Below the pieces are notes generated by a model. It made no database searches. It was not told the origin of the DNA and saw only the letters and a list, made by a program, of their open reading frames with translations. Both the position numbers and the translations under genes were made by a program. This document shows positions 57,601 through 64,000 of a stretch of 64,000 bases of DNA, in pieces. The stretch lies in NCBI GenBank assembly GCA_964480705.1, contig CAYZPC010000001.1, positions 1 through 64,000 of the forward strand, read 5' to 3'. This DNA comes from VGJJ01 sp964480705 (GTDB taxonomy: Archaea; Iainarchaeota; Iainarchaeia; Iainarchaeales; VGJJ01). The first letter of the stretch is position 1. Each line of letters starts with the position of its first letter.

Positions 57601-57893
57601 CATCCGATGTGGTGTTTCGCCGTGTCTTTTCAAAAATTCGCGCGGACACCTATAAGCAGCGCGAGCGTTTGGTCCGAGCCCTCCTCGCGGGAATATTTTT
57701 CATTATCCCTCTTGCCATTGGCTGGTCTTTTTCACTCGTGGCGGGATTTATTTTCACCGTAATGGAGATTGTGGGGTTTGTCGCTGCCGCATATGCGATC
57801 AAAATTCTCCAATACTATGACACGTTCGGCTACAAGGCCATTCAAGGGGTGGCGTCTGCGATTACTCCCCCGCCCCGACCTCCCTCCATGTGA
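54630..57893 (+). CDS. Giant surface protein, sialidase-like repeats and polyglycine stalk
   Basis: The 1087-aa protein has a signal peptide (MRWFIFGLILVSFSSLAWAQ), a Cys-rich N-terminal part, a repeat region resembling BNR/sialidase-type beta propellers (AKISTTTDAGLTWSSP), two Ig-like domains after about residue 560, a run of about 15 glycines near 903-920, and about three C-terminal helices (AIFLGLCVIAGLASDVVF and following). The Pro/Ser-rich end faces the cytoplasm or membrane. It should be exposed on the cell surface and may bind glycans, but catalytic residues are not evident. An A/T box lies 30 bp before ATG 54630, and the frame from 54534 reads back into the promoter. Confidence 0.75.
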   Translation: MRWFIFGLILVSFSSLAWAQVLGGEPDFGSAPANTTINSSPAPIGGFLSFYSSCQDGVFMRSVVCDSPSCDVSSPSLCSSTFSSTASKSCAAPTTVSDWGYHFLVNSACCNAQNNCTLQQTTDPWLVGVEPFPVSTQMVDVSGMDPRGNKLARRSYSSWVSVFNTSSDAKISTTTDAGLTWSSPLSIKSLFSQAQLPLGVSYSSVRVVNPALAVGNNSVELVFEVVDTSGKSNVYYSHCVSSACSNAAAWSLAVPVLDPIVTETNPGAADSTWMYSLGSPKIGITSSSIVHVIFDDSQTNPSLRIQGIFHRYCSLVDGCDKVSAWNASTNGTDILGGVNNGYPRSPHLSISSKGVFAIWMDYSSSGNPSSNSIFVSLYAIPTNTWLSPVSVGSASSFSFPWISAAGNRAGISALSGSTVRVWNCDSSCMSSPSTPTAWSDVSSTFSPFNTLTSLSEVAIAISPLDSSESVLLAAGNLAGNRQLFGMYSRAGGITTTLRRISNTPTSFTFTGLSDVSGNFLWSSQPFLQWAGATPTSGSVYSSNVFSSNNAFPSITITAPTTPVTWQSASSSAYSQTITFTAQDNDIEDELYASIYFGTSPNTTTYLLRDRVDLKTLQGTQSTDTCASGSFTSPRTCVLNLPLFDPATGLLAPNGNYYLVAVLADSKSGSDVFSTPNQVTFSLPSGTISIAAPTAGSSWSGPGTKQLAVDVNNPLFSQLFSLTLSGNSPSGSFMFPSYPVSSYGSTIPPCVKVGNNYSCAYPILPSSSISEGVYALSLDSSVDGLPGPTASVSNITIDFIAPRVVSAQPQGTLTSPPSSVSFALQDFSPIATVPSILINGQTATPTCSFGAQPVTCSAPFPSSITTGPVVVQVTASDAFGNSSPSNFSFTIDGGTTVPPGPGGEGGGGGGGGGGGGGGGPGKVIPRVEDVITRDSEGNVLVNGTPVVIPKTIVETVGTFSNNVVTATSNLVDVVGPSAHAIFLGLCVIAGLASDVVFRRVFSKIRADTYKQRERLVRALLAGIFFIIPLAIGWSFSLVAGFIFTVMEIVGFVAAAYAIKILQYYDTFGYKAIQGVASAITPPPRPPSM

Positions 57894-57927
57894 GAGGTTT
57901 TTTTACTCACATGACCTATGTTTGCGT

Positions 57928-57984
57928 GCCGAATGACGACATGCATTGCTCTGATTCATGATGATTGATGGGCACTCGGACGGC
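57928..57984 (+). ncRNA. Box C/D sRNA with compensatory kink-turn change
   Basis: C box ATGACGA (57933-57939), an 11-nt guide, D' CTGA (57951-57954), a 3-nt spacer, C' ATGATGA (57958-57964), a 12-nt guide and D box CGGA (57977-57980). Ends GCCG (57928-57931) and CGGC (57981-57984) pair. C and D differ from consensus at the same stacked pair: U-U becomes C-G, so the kink-turn can still form, with both sheared G-A pairs kept. The three-base loop is also present. Targets are unknown. Confidence 0.72.
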
Positions 57985-58042
57985 GTACTATTCTTTTTTT
58001 CCCCGGATTTTGTCCGCAGGCAAAAGGCCGATGCGACACTCG

Positions 58043-58181
58043 CTTGTAATGTCAAATGCCCCTAAATCGCCTTTTTGAGGGGTTTTATGGGTTAATCCTT
58101 ATATAGTCGGGCAGGGCCACTCCTATAGATGCCTGTATTTGGGGGTTATTCCCTGATTGGGCGGATTGGGAGGAATACACT
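58043..58181 (+). promoter_or_regulatory. Promoter and leader of the histone gene
   Basis: A CCCCT/AGGGG hairpin (about 58061-58083) is followed by a TATA (CTTATATAG, about 58097-58105) and a leader of about 55 nt with GGGAGGAA just before the ATG. Bases 57985-58060 hold no further gene. Confidence 0.45.
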
Positions 58182-58361
58182 ATGGCCAGCGAAACATTCA
58201 TTGTCAAAAGTAAAGTTGCGGATTTCATTCGCGGAAAGGACATGATGATGAGTTCAGATGCGTACGACGCATTGAACGACGAAGTCGAAAAAGTCATTAA
58301 GCGCGCCGTTGAGCGATGCTCGCAAGGCGGACGAAAGACTGTCAAGCCCTTTGACTTCTAA
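58182..58361 (+). CDS. Short archaeal histone-like protein
   Basis: The 59-aa protein begins MASETFIVKSKVADFIR and has three predicted helices with the histone signature GGRKTVKPFDF at the end. Helix 2 is SSDAYDALNDEVEKVIKRAV. The N-terminal VxSKVxxFI start and the end KTVxPxDF resemble the short face-to-face histones of some bacteria and archaea more than HMfB-type, whose first helix carries R..IKxAGAxRVS. It would bind DNA as a dimer. A strong ribosome site precedes the ATG and a hairpin with T tract follows the stop. It is easily missed because of its length. Confidence 0.82.
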   Translation: MASETFIVKSKVADFIRGKDMMMSSDAYDALNDEVEKVIKRAVERCSQGGRKTVKPFDF

Positions 58362-58371
58362 TTCATTCGCG

Positions 58372-58403
58372 GAGGCGGTTCTCGCCTCTTCTTTTTCTTT
58401 TTT
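58372..58403 (+). terminator. Hairpin plus T tract after the histone gene
   Basis: GAGGCG-GTTCT-CGCCTC is followed by TTCTTTTTCTTTTTTTT. The stretch 58404-58514 is A/T-rich and holds the promoter of the next gene. Confidence 0.7.
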
Positions 58404-58514
58404 TTGAATTTCATTTTTTCTATTTTTTAAAATAGTTTATTTTTCTCTCATTGTCGTTGTTTTGGTTTTCTCAAAGTGTCCGAATTTTATACTTATACAC
58501 TACATAATGAGTGT

Positions 58515-58922
58515 ATGAACACACTCCAACTTTTCACCATTGGATTTATTTTCACGTTATTTGCTTCACCTGCGTTTGCGTGGCCGGCTTTTGTAGCCGA
58601 CACGTGGAACACCAATCAAGTGTACGCGGGCTCGTATTACGCCCCTTCATCCCCTTATTCGGGCTGGACATACAACGCCTACTACCCTAACTCCGGCTAC
58701 CCTGTCATGGGCGGCGGACGCATGTATCCGTATGGGTACAATTCGGGTTCGTACGCGGTTCCCAATTACTATTATGGAACTGGCTACACTGCGTATGCTC
58801 CTCCTTCCTATCCTGGGCATTATGTGTCAGGAAATTATTACGGAATGCCCGTTCATTCCTCGCTTGAAGTAGGTTTCGGGAATGATAATTTTTACGTGCG
58901 CTGCACCTACTATTCGTGCTGA
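58515..58922 (+). CDS. Small secreted Tyr/Gly/Pro-rich protein
   Basis: The 135-aa protein has a signal peptide (MNTLQLFTIGFIFTLFASPAFA) and a mature part rich in Tyr, Gly, Pro and Ser, with about 28 Tyr (SSPYSGWTYNAYYPNSGYP, YNSGSYAVPNYYYGTGYTAY). Lys, Glu and Asp are rare and two Cys lie in the last ten residues (YVRCTYYSC). It looks like a structural or matrix protein with low sequence complexity. An A/T box (TTTTATACTT) lies 26 bp before ATG 58515. No homologue is recognised. Confidence 0.7.
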   Translation: MNTLQLFTIGFIFTLFASPAFAWPAFVADTWNTNQVYAGSYYAPSSPYSGWTYNAYYPNSGYPVMGGGRMYPYGYNSGSYAVPNYYYGTGYTAYAPPSYPGHYVSGNYYGMPVHSSLEVGFGNDNFYVRCTYYSC

Positions 58923-58939
58923 GCACTTTTTTTTAGTTT

Positions 58940-59383
58940 TTAGTGCGCAATCTTCACCACACGCGCCTCAAATGCGTGTTCCAAAATATCTTTGGTTTGA
59001 ATTTTGAGTAAAGAGAATTTGTCTCCCCCGCCGGCAATCACCCACGCATGTTTCGTAATGGCTTCATCCACTAGTGTTGGAGTCCCATAGATGGAAATGG
59101 GTGGCACGCCCCCAACTTCATACCCCGTCACGGCCTCTACTTCGGCAGGGGTGGCTAAGCGAATATTTTTCGTTTCAAGCAAGGCAGCAATGGCTTGCGT
59201 ATTCACTTTCTTCTCCCATTCTACTATTGCAAGTACGAACCCTTTTTCATGTGCGAAAAGGATGGTTTTGACTCCCGGGAAGGAGGATTCAATGGCCGCC
59301 GCTTGCTTGCTATTAGCCACTTCCGCGTCAAAGTGCATAATCTCGGCGTTTGGCCCATTTACGGCAATATACTCGTCAAGCAT
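58940..59383 (-). CDS. YbaK/ProX-type aminoacyl-tRNA deacylase
   Basis: The 147-aa protein has the YbaK fold: an N-terminal helix, a TILFAHEKGFVLAIVEWEKK strand pair with the conserved Lys, ATPAEVEAVTGYEVGGVPPI with the GxxxGGxxP motif, and GTPTLVDEAI. It hydrolyses mischarged tRNAs such as Cys- or Ala-tRNA(Pro), cleaning up after ProRS (21265), which lacks the editing insertion. ATG 59383 has a TTTAAAC box about 32 bp upstream. Confidence 0.9.
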   Translation of the reverse strand: MLDEYIAVNGPNAEIMHFDAEVANSKQAAAIESSFPGVKTILFAHEKGFVLAIVEWEKKVNTQAIAALLETKNIRLATPAEVEAVTGYEVGGVPPISIYGTPTLVDEAITKHAWVIAGGGDKFSLLKIQTKDILEHAFEARVVKIAH

Positions 59384-59462
59384 CGTAACTCGTATATATT
59401 GGTTTCCGCACGGTTTAAATAAAAGATAGGCCCATATTCTTATTATTCACATGAATTAGTGA

Positions 59463-60062
59463 ATGAGCCTTCCCATGTCTACCAAAGCACGTATTCCCAA
59501 TGGCGCCAAGCTCATTATTATCGTCTTGAGCTTCTTTCTCGCCCTCACGTTTGTGCGTGCGGTCACTCTACAAGCCGACTCTCAAGAGGTTGTTTTTTCA
59601 GGTTCGCAATCTATTGTGTTTCCCGTTTCGGTGACGAACCCCACTAATTCACCCGTCATTCCTAACTTTTTAGCGGACGGACCATTCACTATTATTCTTC
59701 CTTCCGATAACGCCCCCATTCCTGCGAACGATTCCAAATCGTATGCGTTACAATTTTTCCCCGCCTCCACATTCAAAGTGGGAGATGTGTATGCTGGACA
59801 GTTGCGCGTAATTACGGGCGATGGTGAAACAGCCCTTCCTCTCACTTTTCGCATGAACCCCGCTCCCTTGTTCAACAACCCTTCCAATCTTTCGGCGCCA
59901 GTTTCCCCTACGGGATTCTTTTCGTTTGCCTCATTGTTCAATTTGTCCTTTTTTTCATCCCTTTCAATTGTGGATGTTTTCTTGGTGGTTATTGTCATTG
60001 TTCTTACCGTTGCACTTGTTGCGCGTATCAAGAATAGATTGATTGGGGAGGAAAAATCATGA
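59463..60062 (+). CDS. Surface protein with C-terminal anchor, 199 aa
   Basis: The 199-aa protein has a signal helix (AKLIIIVLSFFLALTFVRAV), a single beta-sandwich domain with QSIVFPVSVTNPTNSPVIPN (NEW3/Ig-like), and a C-terminal membrane helix (IVDVFLVVIVIVLTVALVARI) followed by a basic tail. ATG 59463 is the longest choice; an inner ATG at 59475 is nearly as good. It overlaps the next gene by ATGA, opening a three-gene operon for proteins of the same design. Confidence 0.7.
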   Translation: MSLPMSTKARIPNGAKLIIIVLSFFLALTFVRAVTLQADSQEVVFSGSQSIVFPVSVTNPTNSPVIPNFLADGPFTIILPSDNAPIPANDSKSYALQFFPASTFKVGDVYAGQLRVITGDGETALPLTFRMNPAPLFNNPSNLSAPVSPTGFFSFASLFNLSFFSSLSIVDVFLVVIVIVLTVALVARIKNRLIGEEKS

Positions 60063-61855
60063 ACACACTCTTGAAAGTTCTTGCATTCATTGCCGCGGTG
60101 TTATTTGTCGCGCCTGCGGTGCACGCCATTCCCTACACTGCTTCCTTTACTTCTCCCTCAGCCGTCTCGCTTCTCGAGAATATGTCGGTTTCTATTCCCC
60201 TTGAAATTCAAAACAATGATTTTCAGTCTCATACGGTTACATTGTCCGGTTTCTCCGATGAAGCAACCGTGAAAATTATCCCCAATTTGAAAACATTCAC
60301 CATTGCGCCCTATGAAAAAGTCACGGTTGGAATTACTGTGCGCGCCACCGATGATGCCGACCATGAAACGGTTCCCGCCCGAGTGCGAGTCAGTTTAGAT
60401 GGTGACACGCGCGATGTTCCCCTCACAGTTTATGTGGGTTCCAATCCCTTCCTCACGCTCACGACATTCAATTCTACCGTGTGCGCCAATGAGTATGTGG
60501 AAAGTATTTCTGTTTTAGTGGAAAATCGCACGAGCGCTGACACTCAAGTAACATTGCGCGCCGAGCAATCCATTTTGCTTCCCTTCACGGAAGAAGAAAC
60601 CCTCACGTTAGAGAATGGAATTGAACAATTTGTCACCTTCCGCGTGAACGTTTCCCCTGCGAATGCGGGTAAATACACGGGAACCATTTTCGCGGACACG
60701 AATCAAATCGTGGTGGTGCGTCCATTCGTTGTGAGTGTAAATGATTGCCCCGAAACGGTGGAGAAAACCATTTCTCTCAAATTGCCCACGAAAGTGTATG
60801 ATTTAACCAAATTGAAAACCACGAATGTTCCTCTTTCGGTGAAAAACCTCACCGATGAAGCACAGTTTGTGGAATTCTTTGTGGACACGGACATGGGGTA
60901 CACGCTCAATAGCATCACCATTGCCCCCCGCGACACGGCTAACATTAATCTCTCCCTCACTCCCGACACGAGTATTCCCGCGGGAAAGAAAGCCATCACC
61001 ATTACAGCCATTGCCGGCGGGTATCGCATTGCGCAATCGTTGAATGTGAATGTGCTTCCTTTGGATTTGTTAGAGTTGGAAAACGTTTCCTCCATTTACA
61101 CGCTCTTTGAGGGAGATTCATCCTCAATGGATTTCATCGTGCACAATCGCGGAGATTCATCTCAAAGCATTTCATTGGGAATGCAGTCCAGCGTCTCCGA
61201 TATCACATCCACTTTTACCCCTGCGAATGTGACCGTGTCACCCGGAAAGTCCGTGCGTGTCCAACTCACACTCACTGCGAATGAACACGTTTCGGTGACG
61301 CGCGTGAATACTTCTATTGTTGCGAATGGAAACAAGTCCAGTGCCACTCTTCCCTTGTCCTATGTAGTGGAACCCAACCCCACTGCCTTAGAAGGGGCAT
61401 TGAAGTTTGTGAGCATTCCAAAAGAAATCTCCCTGAACGCAGACGAACAGAAAGAAATCACCATTACGTTGCGCAACGAGTCCGACACTGCCATTACGGG
61501 CGTTCGCTTCCGCTTGTTGGGAGTGAGCGGCGCTAACATTAGTGTTGTGGGCCCTGCCTCCGCCACGTTGGCACCGTATGAGACGCAATCCTTCACGTTA
61601 CGTGTTGTCACACAAGAAGACACTCCTTCCGGAGTCTATTCTCCTATTCTCATCGCGCAGGGCGACAACGGCTCCGGCCGCGCTCCCATGAGTATTCGCG
61701 TGAATGATGGTTTCGTGAATGGACTCTTGACGGGTTTAGTCACGTTTGCCAATGAGCGTGCGGGAATTTTGGGTTTCATTGTTCTCGTGATTCTCGCGGG
61801 ATATTATATTTTTTCCCGCTCCGAGAAACGCTCTCCTGTTTGGACGGCGAAATAG
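60059..61855 (+). CDS. Multi-domain Ig-like surface protein, 598 aa
   Basis: The 598-aa protein has a signal peptide (LKVLAFIAAVLFVAPAVHA), about five consecutive beta-sandwich domains of roughly 100 residues each, with the recurring phrases VSIPLEIQNND, VNVSPANAGKYTG, VTVSPGKSVRVQLTLTA and ITITLRNESDTA, and one C-terminal anchor helix (GILGFIVLVILAGYYIFS). These are NEW3/COG1470-like domains found in archaeal surface and S-layer associated proteins. It lies between similar proteins and should be part of one surface assembly. Confidence 0.75.
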   Translation: MNTLLKVLAFIAAVLFVAPAVHAIPYTASFTSPSAVSLLENMSVSIPLEIQNNDFQSHTVTLSGFSDEATVKIIPNLKTFTIAPYEKVTVGITVRATDDADHETVPARVRVSLDGDTRDVPLTVYVGSNPFLTLTTFNSTVCANEYVESISVLVENRTSADTQVTLRAEQSILLPFTEEETLTLENGIEQFVTFRVNVSPANAGKYTGTIFADTNQIVVVRPFVVSVNDCPETVEKTISLKLPTKVYDLTKLKTTNVPLSVKNLTDEAQFVEFFVDTDMGYTLNSITIAPRDTANINLSLTPDTSIPAGKKAITITAIAGGYRIAQSLNVNVLPLDLLELENVSSIYTLFEGDSSSMDFIVHNRGDSSQSISLGMQSSVSDITSTFTPANVTVSPGKSVRVQLTLTANEHVSVTRVNTSIVANGNKSSATLPLSYVVEPNPTALEGALKFVSIPKEISLNADEQKEITITLRNESDTAITGVRFRLLGVSGANISVVGPASATLAPYETQSFTLRVVTQEDTPSGVYSPILIAQGDNGSGRAPMSIRVNDGFVNGLLTGLVTFANERAGILGFIVLVILAGYYIFSRSEKRSPVWTAK

Positions 61856-61867
61856 TGCGAAAGGGTG

Positions 61868-63358
61868 ATGGATTACATGAGTAAGCGTTGGGCGCAGCCT
61901 TCAACACGCTCCACTCCGGAGTTATTCATTAAGCGCAGCCTCATTCGACCGGTGCACGTCATGCTGATCCTCGCGGGAATGGCGTTGCTTCTTTCCGCGG
62001 CGCAGATGCACGCGTACACACCTTCTTCCACTGCCATTTTCTCATCTGTTTCAACGCAGGAATTATTTCTCCAGCCCGATTCGGAGTTGCCCGTGGATAT
62101 TTTCGTCAACACCCCGTATGGGAAACCCGTGAATGTTTCTTTTTCCACTGATTACCCTTCGCACGTATTGCGTGTCGATGGAGAATTGCATTCCATTTCC
62201 ACGTCTTTTCCGTTGCAACGCGAGATGCGCGTGTATGCGAATTGGAACGCTCCGCAGGGAGATTATTTAGTTACCTTGCGCGTGCACGTGCAAGATGGTG
62301 GACAATCTTTCACTGAAACCCACCCCATTCGTGTTCACGTTGGAGAAAAGGGTTTGCTCACGTACTACACCACATCCAACACTACCCTTCCCGCGCGTGT
62401 TTCCGCGCCCATTTTTTCCACGAATGCCATTAATCTCTCCCGCACCGAGCGCACCACCGTTTCGGTTTCATTTCTCAATACGGGTTCCTCGACTGATTAT
62501 TTGGTTCGTCTCGCCGAACCCTCGTTGAATTTGCTTGTTCACGTGGTGAATGAAACCCATCGCCTCGTGGAAGACGGTTCGCGTGTCACATCTTGGTTGG
62601 ATATTACGGCGCGCACGAATACTCCCTTTGGTGAAACTCCCTTGTATGTGGAAGCATACAATATGGTTTCCGGAGAAAAAACTCTTTTGGGCGTTGTCCG
62701 TGTGAATGTGTATGAGACATTCAACCTTGACGCGCGATTGCCTTTTCACTCATTTGTCGTTGAAGAGAATGATTTGATTGAAACCACTCTCTCGCTTGAA
62801 AATACGGAATACTCGGATGTGGATGTCATCATCGAGTCGAGTTCCTCACTCGCTCAGCCTGCCAATTCAACCATTCGTGTTCCGGCAAAAACTTCTATTA
62901 CCGTTCCTCTGTCCATTCACGCTTCCCCCTCACTGGGTGTGCGCGGCGACACATTGTATGTGATGAACCCCAATCTCACCGAGCAGGTTTCTTTTACGGT
63001 TGAAACGGTTCCCCGCGGCACGTTGAAACCCATTGTTTCGGATGAGAATGCGAGAGGAAATGGTTCTCCTTTCACTCCAATTTCTGGCTTTGTTTCAGGA
63101 GTTTTTTCATCCGTGTGGGGATTGGTAATTATTGCGCTCGCCGGGTTGATTATTTTCTCTCAAAAATTTAGAGAGGGTGTCGTGGCTCGTTTGCCCAAGC
63201 CGGTTCCTCCTGCTAAAGCGCCTCCGGTTCCTAAACCGTCTTCACTTCCCGCACCATCTGCTCCTGCGCCCGTCCCATCCGCGCCTGCTCCAGGAATTGT
63301 TTCAAATGTTCCTGTTCCCACTTCCAAAACGGATGCGACGCCGGCACAAAATAATTAA
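61868..63358 (+). CDS. Multi-domain Ig-like surface protein, 496 aa
   Basis: The 496-aa protein has an N-terminal segment with a helix (VHVMLILAGMALLLSAAQ), three or four beta-sandwich domains (DSELPVDIFVNTPYGKP, RTTVSVSFLNTGSSTDYLVR, ENDLIETTLSLENTEYSD), one anchor helix (VWGLVIIALAGLIIF) and a Pro/Ala-rich tail of about 65 residues (PAPSAPAPVPSAPAPG). AAAGGG lies 4-5 bp before ATG 61868; the GTG at 61865 is an alternative. It is the last gene of the operon and resembles the 60059 product. Confidence 0.74.
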   Translation: MDYMSKRWAQPSTRSTPELFIKRSLIRPVHVMLILAGMALLLSAAQMHAYTPSSTAIFSSVSTQELFLQPDSELPVDIFVNTPYGKPVNVSFSTDYPSHVLRVDGELHSISTSFPLQREMRVYANWNAPQGDYLVTLRVHVQDGGQSFTETHPIRVHVGEKGLLTYYTTSNTTLPARVSAPIFSTNAINLSRTERTTVSVSFLNTGSSTDYLVRLAEPSLNLLVHVVNETHRLVEDGSRVTSWLDITARTNTPFGETPLYVEAYNMVSGEKTLLGVVRVNVYETFNLDARLPFHSFVVEENDLIETTLSLENTEYSDVDVIIESSSSLAQPANSTIRVPAKTSITVPLSIHASPSLGVRGDTLYVMNPNLTEQVSFTVETVPRGTLKPIVSDENARGNGSPFTPISGFVSGVFSSVWGLVIIALAGLIIFSQKFREGVVARLPKPVPPAKAPPVPKPSSLPAPSAPAPVPSAPAPGIVSNVPVPTSKTDATPAQNN

Positions 63359-63382
63359 TGAGAATTATTATTTCTGATTGAA

Positions 63383-64000
63383 TTATTTTCGATAACTAGT
63401 CGCAATGCCCTCATCTAAGCATGAGAGGCACGACACTAAGTTGCTGCACACAGTGGTACAGTCTTTTTCGAGTTTGAAGTTTGGAATGGCCATTTGGTAA
63501 ATGTGGCTTGCATTAATGTTGCTTGTTTTATCGGTGGTTAATTTTTCTGTGCTCAAAGAAAAATTGAATTTGTATTCTTTGTATCCGCGGATTTTGAGAA
63601 CGGCTTGATACTCTCCTGGGTAAATAGGATTGTATTCCTGCAATTCCGTTGGTTTTCCATTCGGGTCGCGTTTACTTACGGCTGCAGCTGTTGTCAAATA
63701 TTTTCCAGGGTTGGCTTGGTTGAACAACAATCCCTCATATGCTTTGTCGCGTGTCGTCGCTGGTTCATTTGCTTCAGGCTGTTGGAGTGGTTCGGCCAAC
63801 CAGGATGTTCGGTCATTCACATGAATGAGTTCAAGTGTCATCATGTCATGAATGGCATCATTCGAGAGGCGATCATCCGTGTTGGGGTCGTTGTCCGGGT
63901 CGTTTAATTCAGGATTATTTTTGCGTAATACGTTGAGCGTGTCATTCGTGAGTTTAAATCGGAAAATGTCTTTGGAAGGGTCTTCGCTTGCTTTGATGCG
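63383..64000 (-). CDS. Partial CDS, C-terminal part of an extracellular protein
   Basis: The frame is open to the right edge of the window, so at least 205 residues of a longer protein are visible and the true start lies outside. It contains DPDNDPNTDDRLSNDAIHD, an Asp-rich calcium-type stretch, a beta-rich part with YNPIYPGEYQAVLKIRGYKE and a C-terminal Cys cluster (CTTVCSNLVSCLSC). The inner ATG at 63844 is not a natural start because coding features continue upstream. No family is recognised; an extracellular location is inferred from the cysteines and neighbours. Confidence 0.65.
   Translation of the reverse strand, partial: RIKASEDPSKDIFRFKLTNDTLNVLRKNNPELNDPDNDPNTDDRLSNDAIHDMMTLELIHVNDRTSWLAEPLQQPEANEPATTRDKAYEGLLFNQANPGKYLTTAAAVSKRDPNGKPTELQEYNPIYPGEYQAVLKIRGYKEYKFNFSLSTEKLTTDKTSNINASHIYQMAIPNFKLEKDCTTVCSNLVSCLSCLDEGIATSYRK

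Noticed and set aside
1..64000. CRISPR array or cas genes
   Set aside because: The repeats found are dispersed, structured and unevenly spaced; no array of equal spacers and no Cas motifs were seen.

Overview
The window is archaeal chromosome. Evidence: a group II thermosome, GatE (the archaeal Glu-tRNA(Gln) amidotransferase subunit), an archaeal-type ATP-dependent DNA ligase, archaeal/eukaryal-type ProRS and IleRS, Sec61-beta, a ZPR1 zinc-finger protein, Dph6, a histone, two box C/D sRNAs, and many genes whose start codon lies about 24-30 bp from an A/T box (leaderless transcription). Genes are compact and surface proteins are many. This fits a DPANN-type archaeon (Diapherotrites-like is my guess), but nothing here proves the phylum. 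A run of ten Ns at 23328-23337 shows a draft scaffold.

Layout. 1-6.5 kb: tRNA-Ile(GAT), a dihydrouridine synthase/methyltransferase pair, an M3 oligoendopeptidase and an ABC exporter. 6.5-15 kb: cupin, GIY-YIG protein, DEAD-box helicase, tRNA-Gln, secreted PLD nuclease, GatE, an MFS transporter, tRNA-Pro(CGG), and overlapping genes for ornithine carbamoyltransferase and carbamate kinase. 15-22.7 kb: a GGDEF protein in an operon with Dph6 and a glutamine amidotransferase; a ligase operon that also encodes membrane proteins; tRNA-Pro(GGG) and ProRS. 22.7-29.7 kb: GNAT, a tRNA cut by the gap, a DRG GTPase, a membrane thioredoxin-like protein, TatD, ZPR1 and an RNase HIII-like protein.

29.7-33.5 kb: a box C/D sRNA, two repeat copies, then five paralogous membrane-anchored cysteine-rich proteins that share a GH[ST]xxEI motif just after the membrane helix; tRNA-Leu(CAG) sits among them on the other strand. 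33.5-42.8 kb: HemK-like methyltransferase, tRNA-Leu(TAG), tRNA-Val, processive glycosyltransferase, HerA-like ATPase, membrane ArsR, and a hairpin-dense stretch around a winged-helix gene. 42.8-54.5 kb: a pair of membrane-anchored GATase-like proteins, Sec61-beta, IleRS, a 28-aa basic ORF, a UMPH-1-like phosphatase, tRNA-Ile(TAT), thermosome, a kinase-like protein, and a histone-fold/coiled-coil protein. 54.6-64 kb: a 1087-aa surface protein, a second C/D sRNA, a short histone, a Tyr-rich secreted protein, a YbaK deacylase and a three-gene surface operon.

Main observations: the GH[ST]xxEI paralog cluster; two box C/D sRNAs, one with a compensatory change in its kink-turn; a dispersed hairpin repeat with the core GTTYRATCAAAAGCC; a hairpin module following at least five tRNA genes; a 14-bp inverted repeat with a G-quadruplex loop inside a coding sequence; a tRNA-Ile with anticodon UAU; and small genes (histone, 28-aa basic protein) that length cut-offs easily miss.
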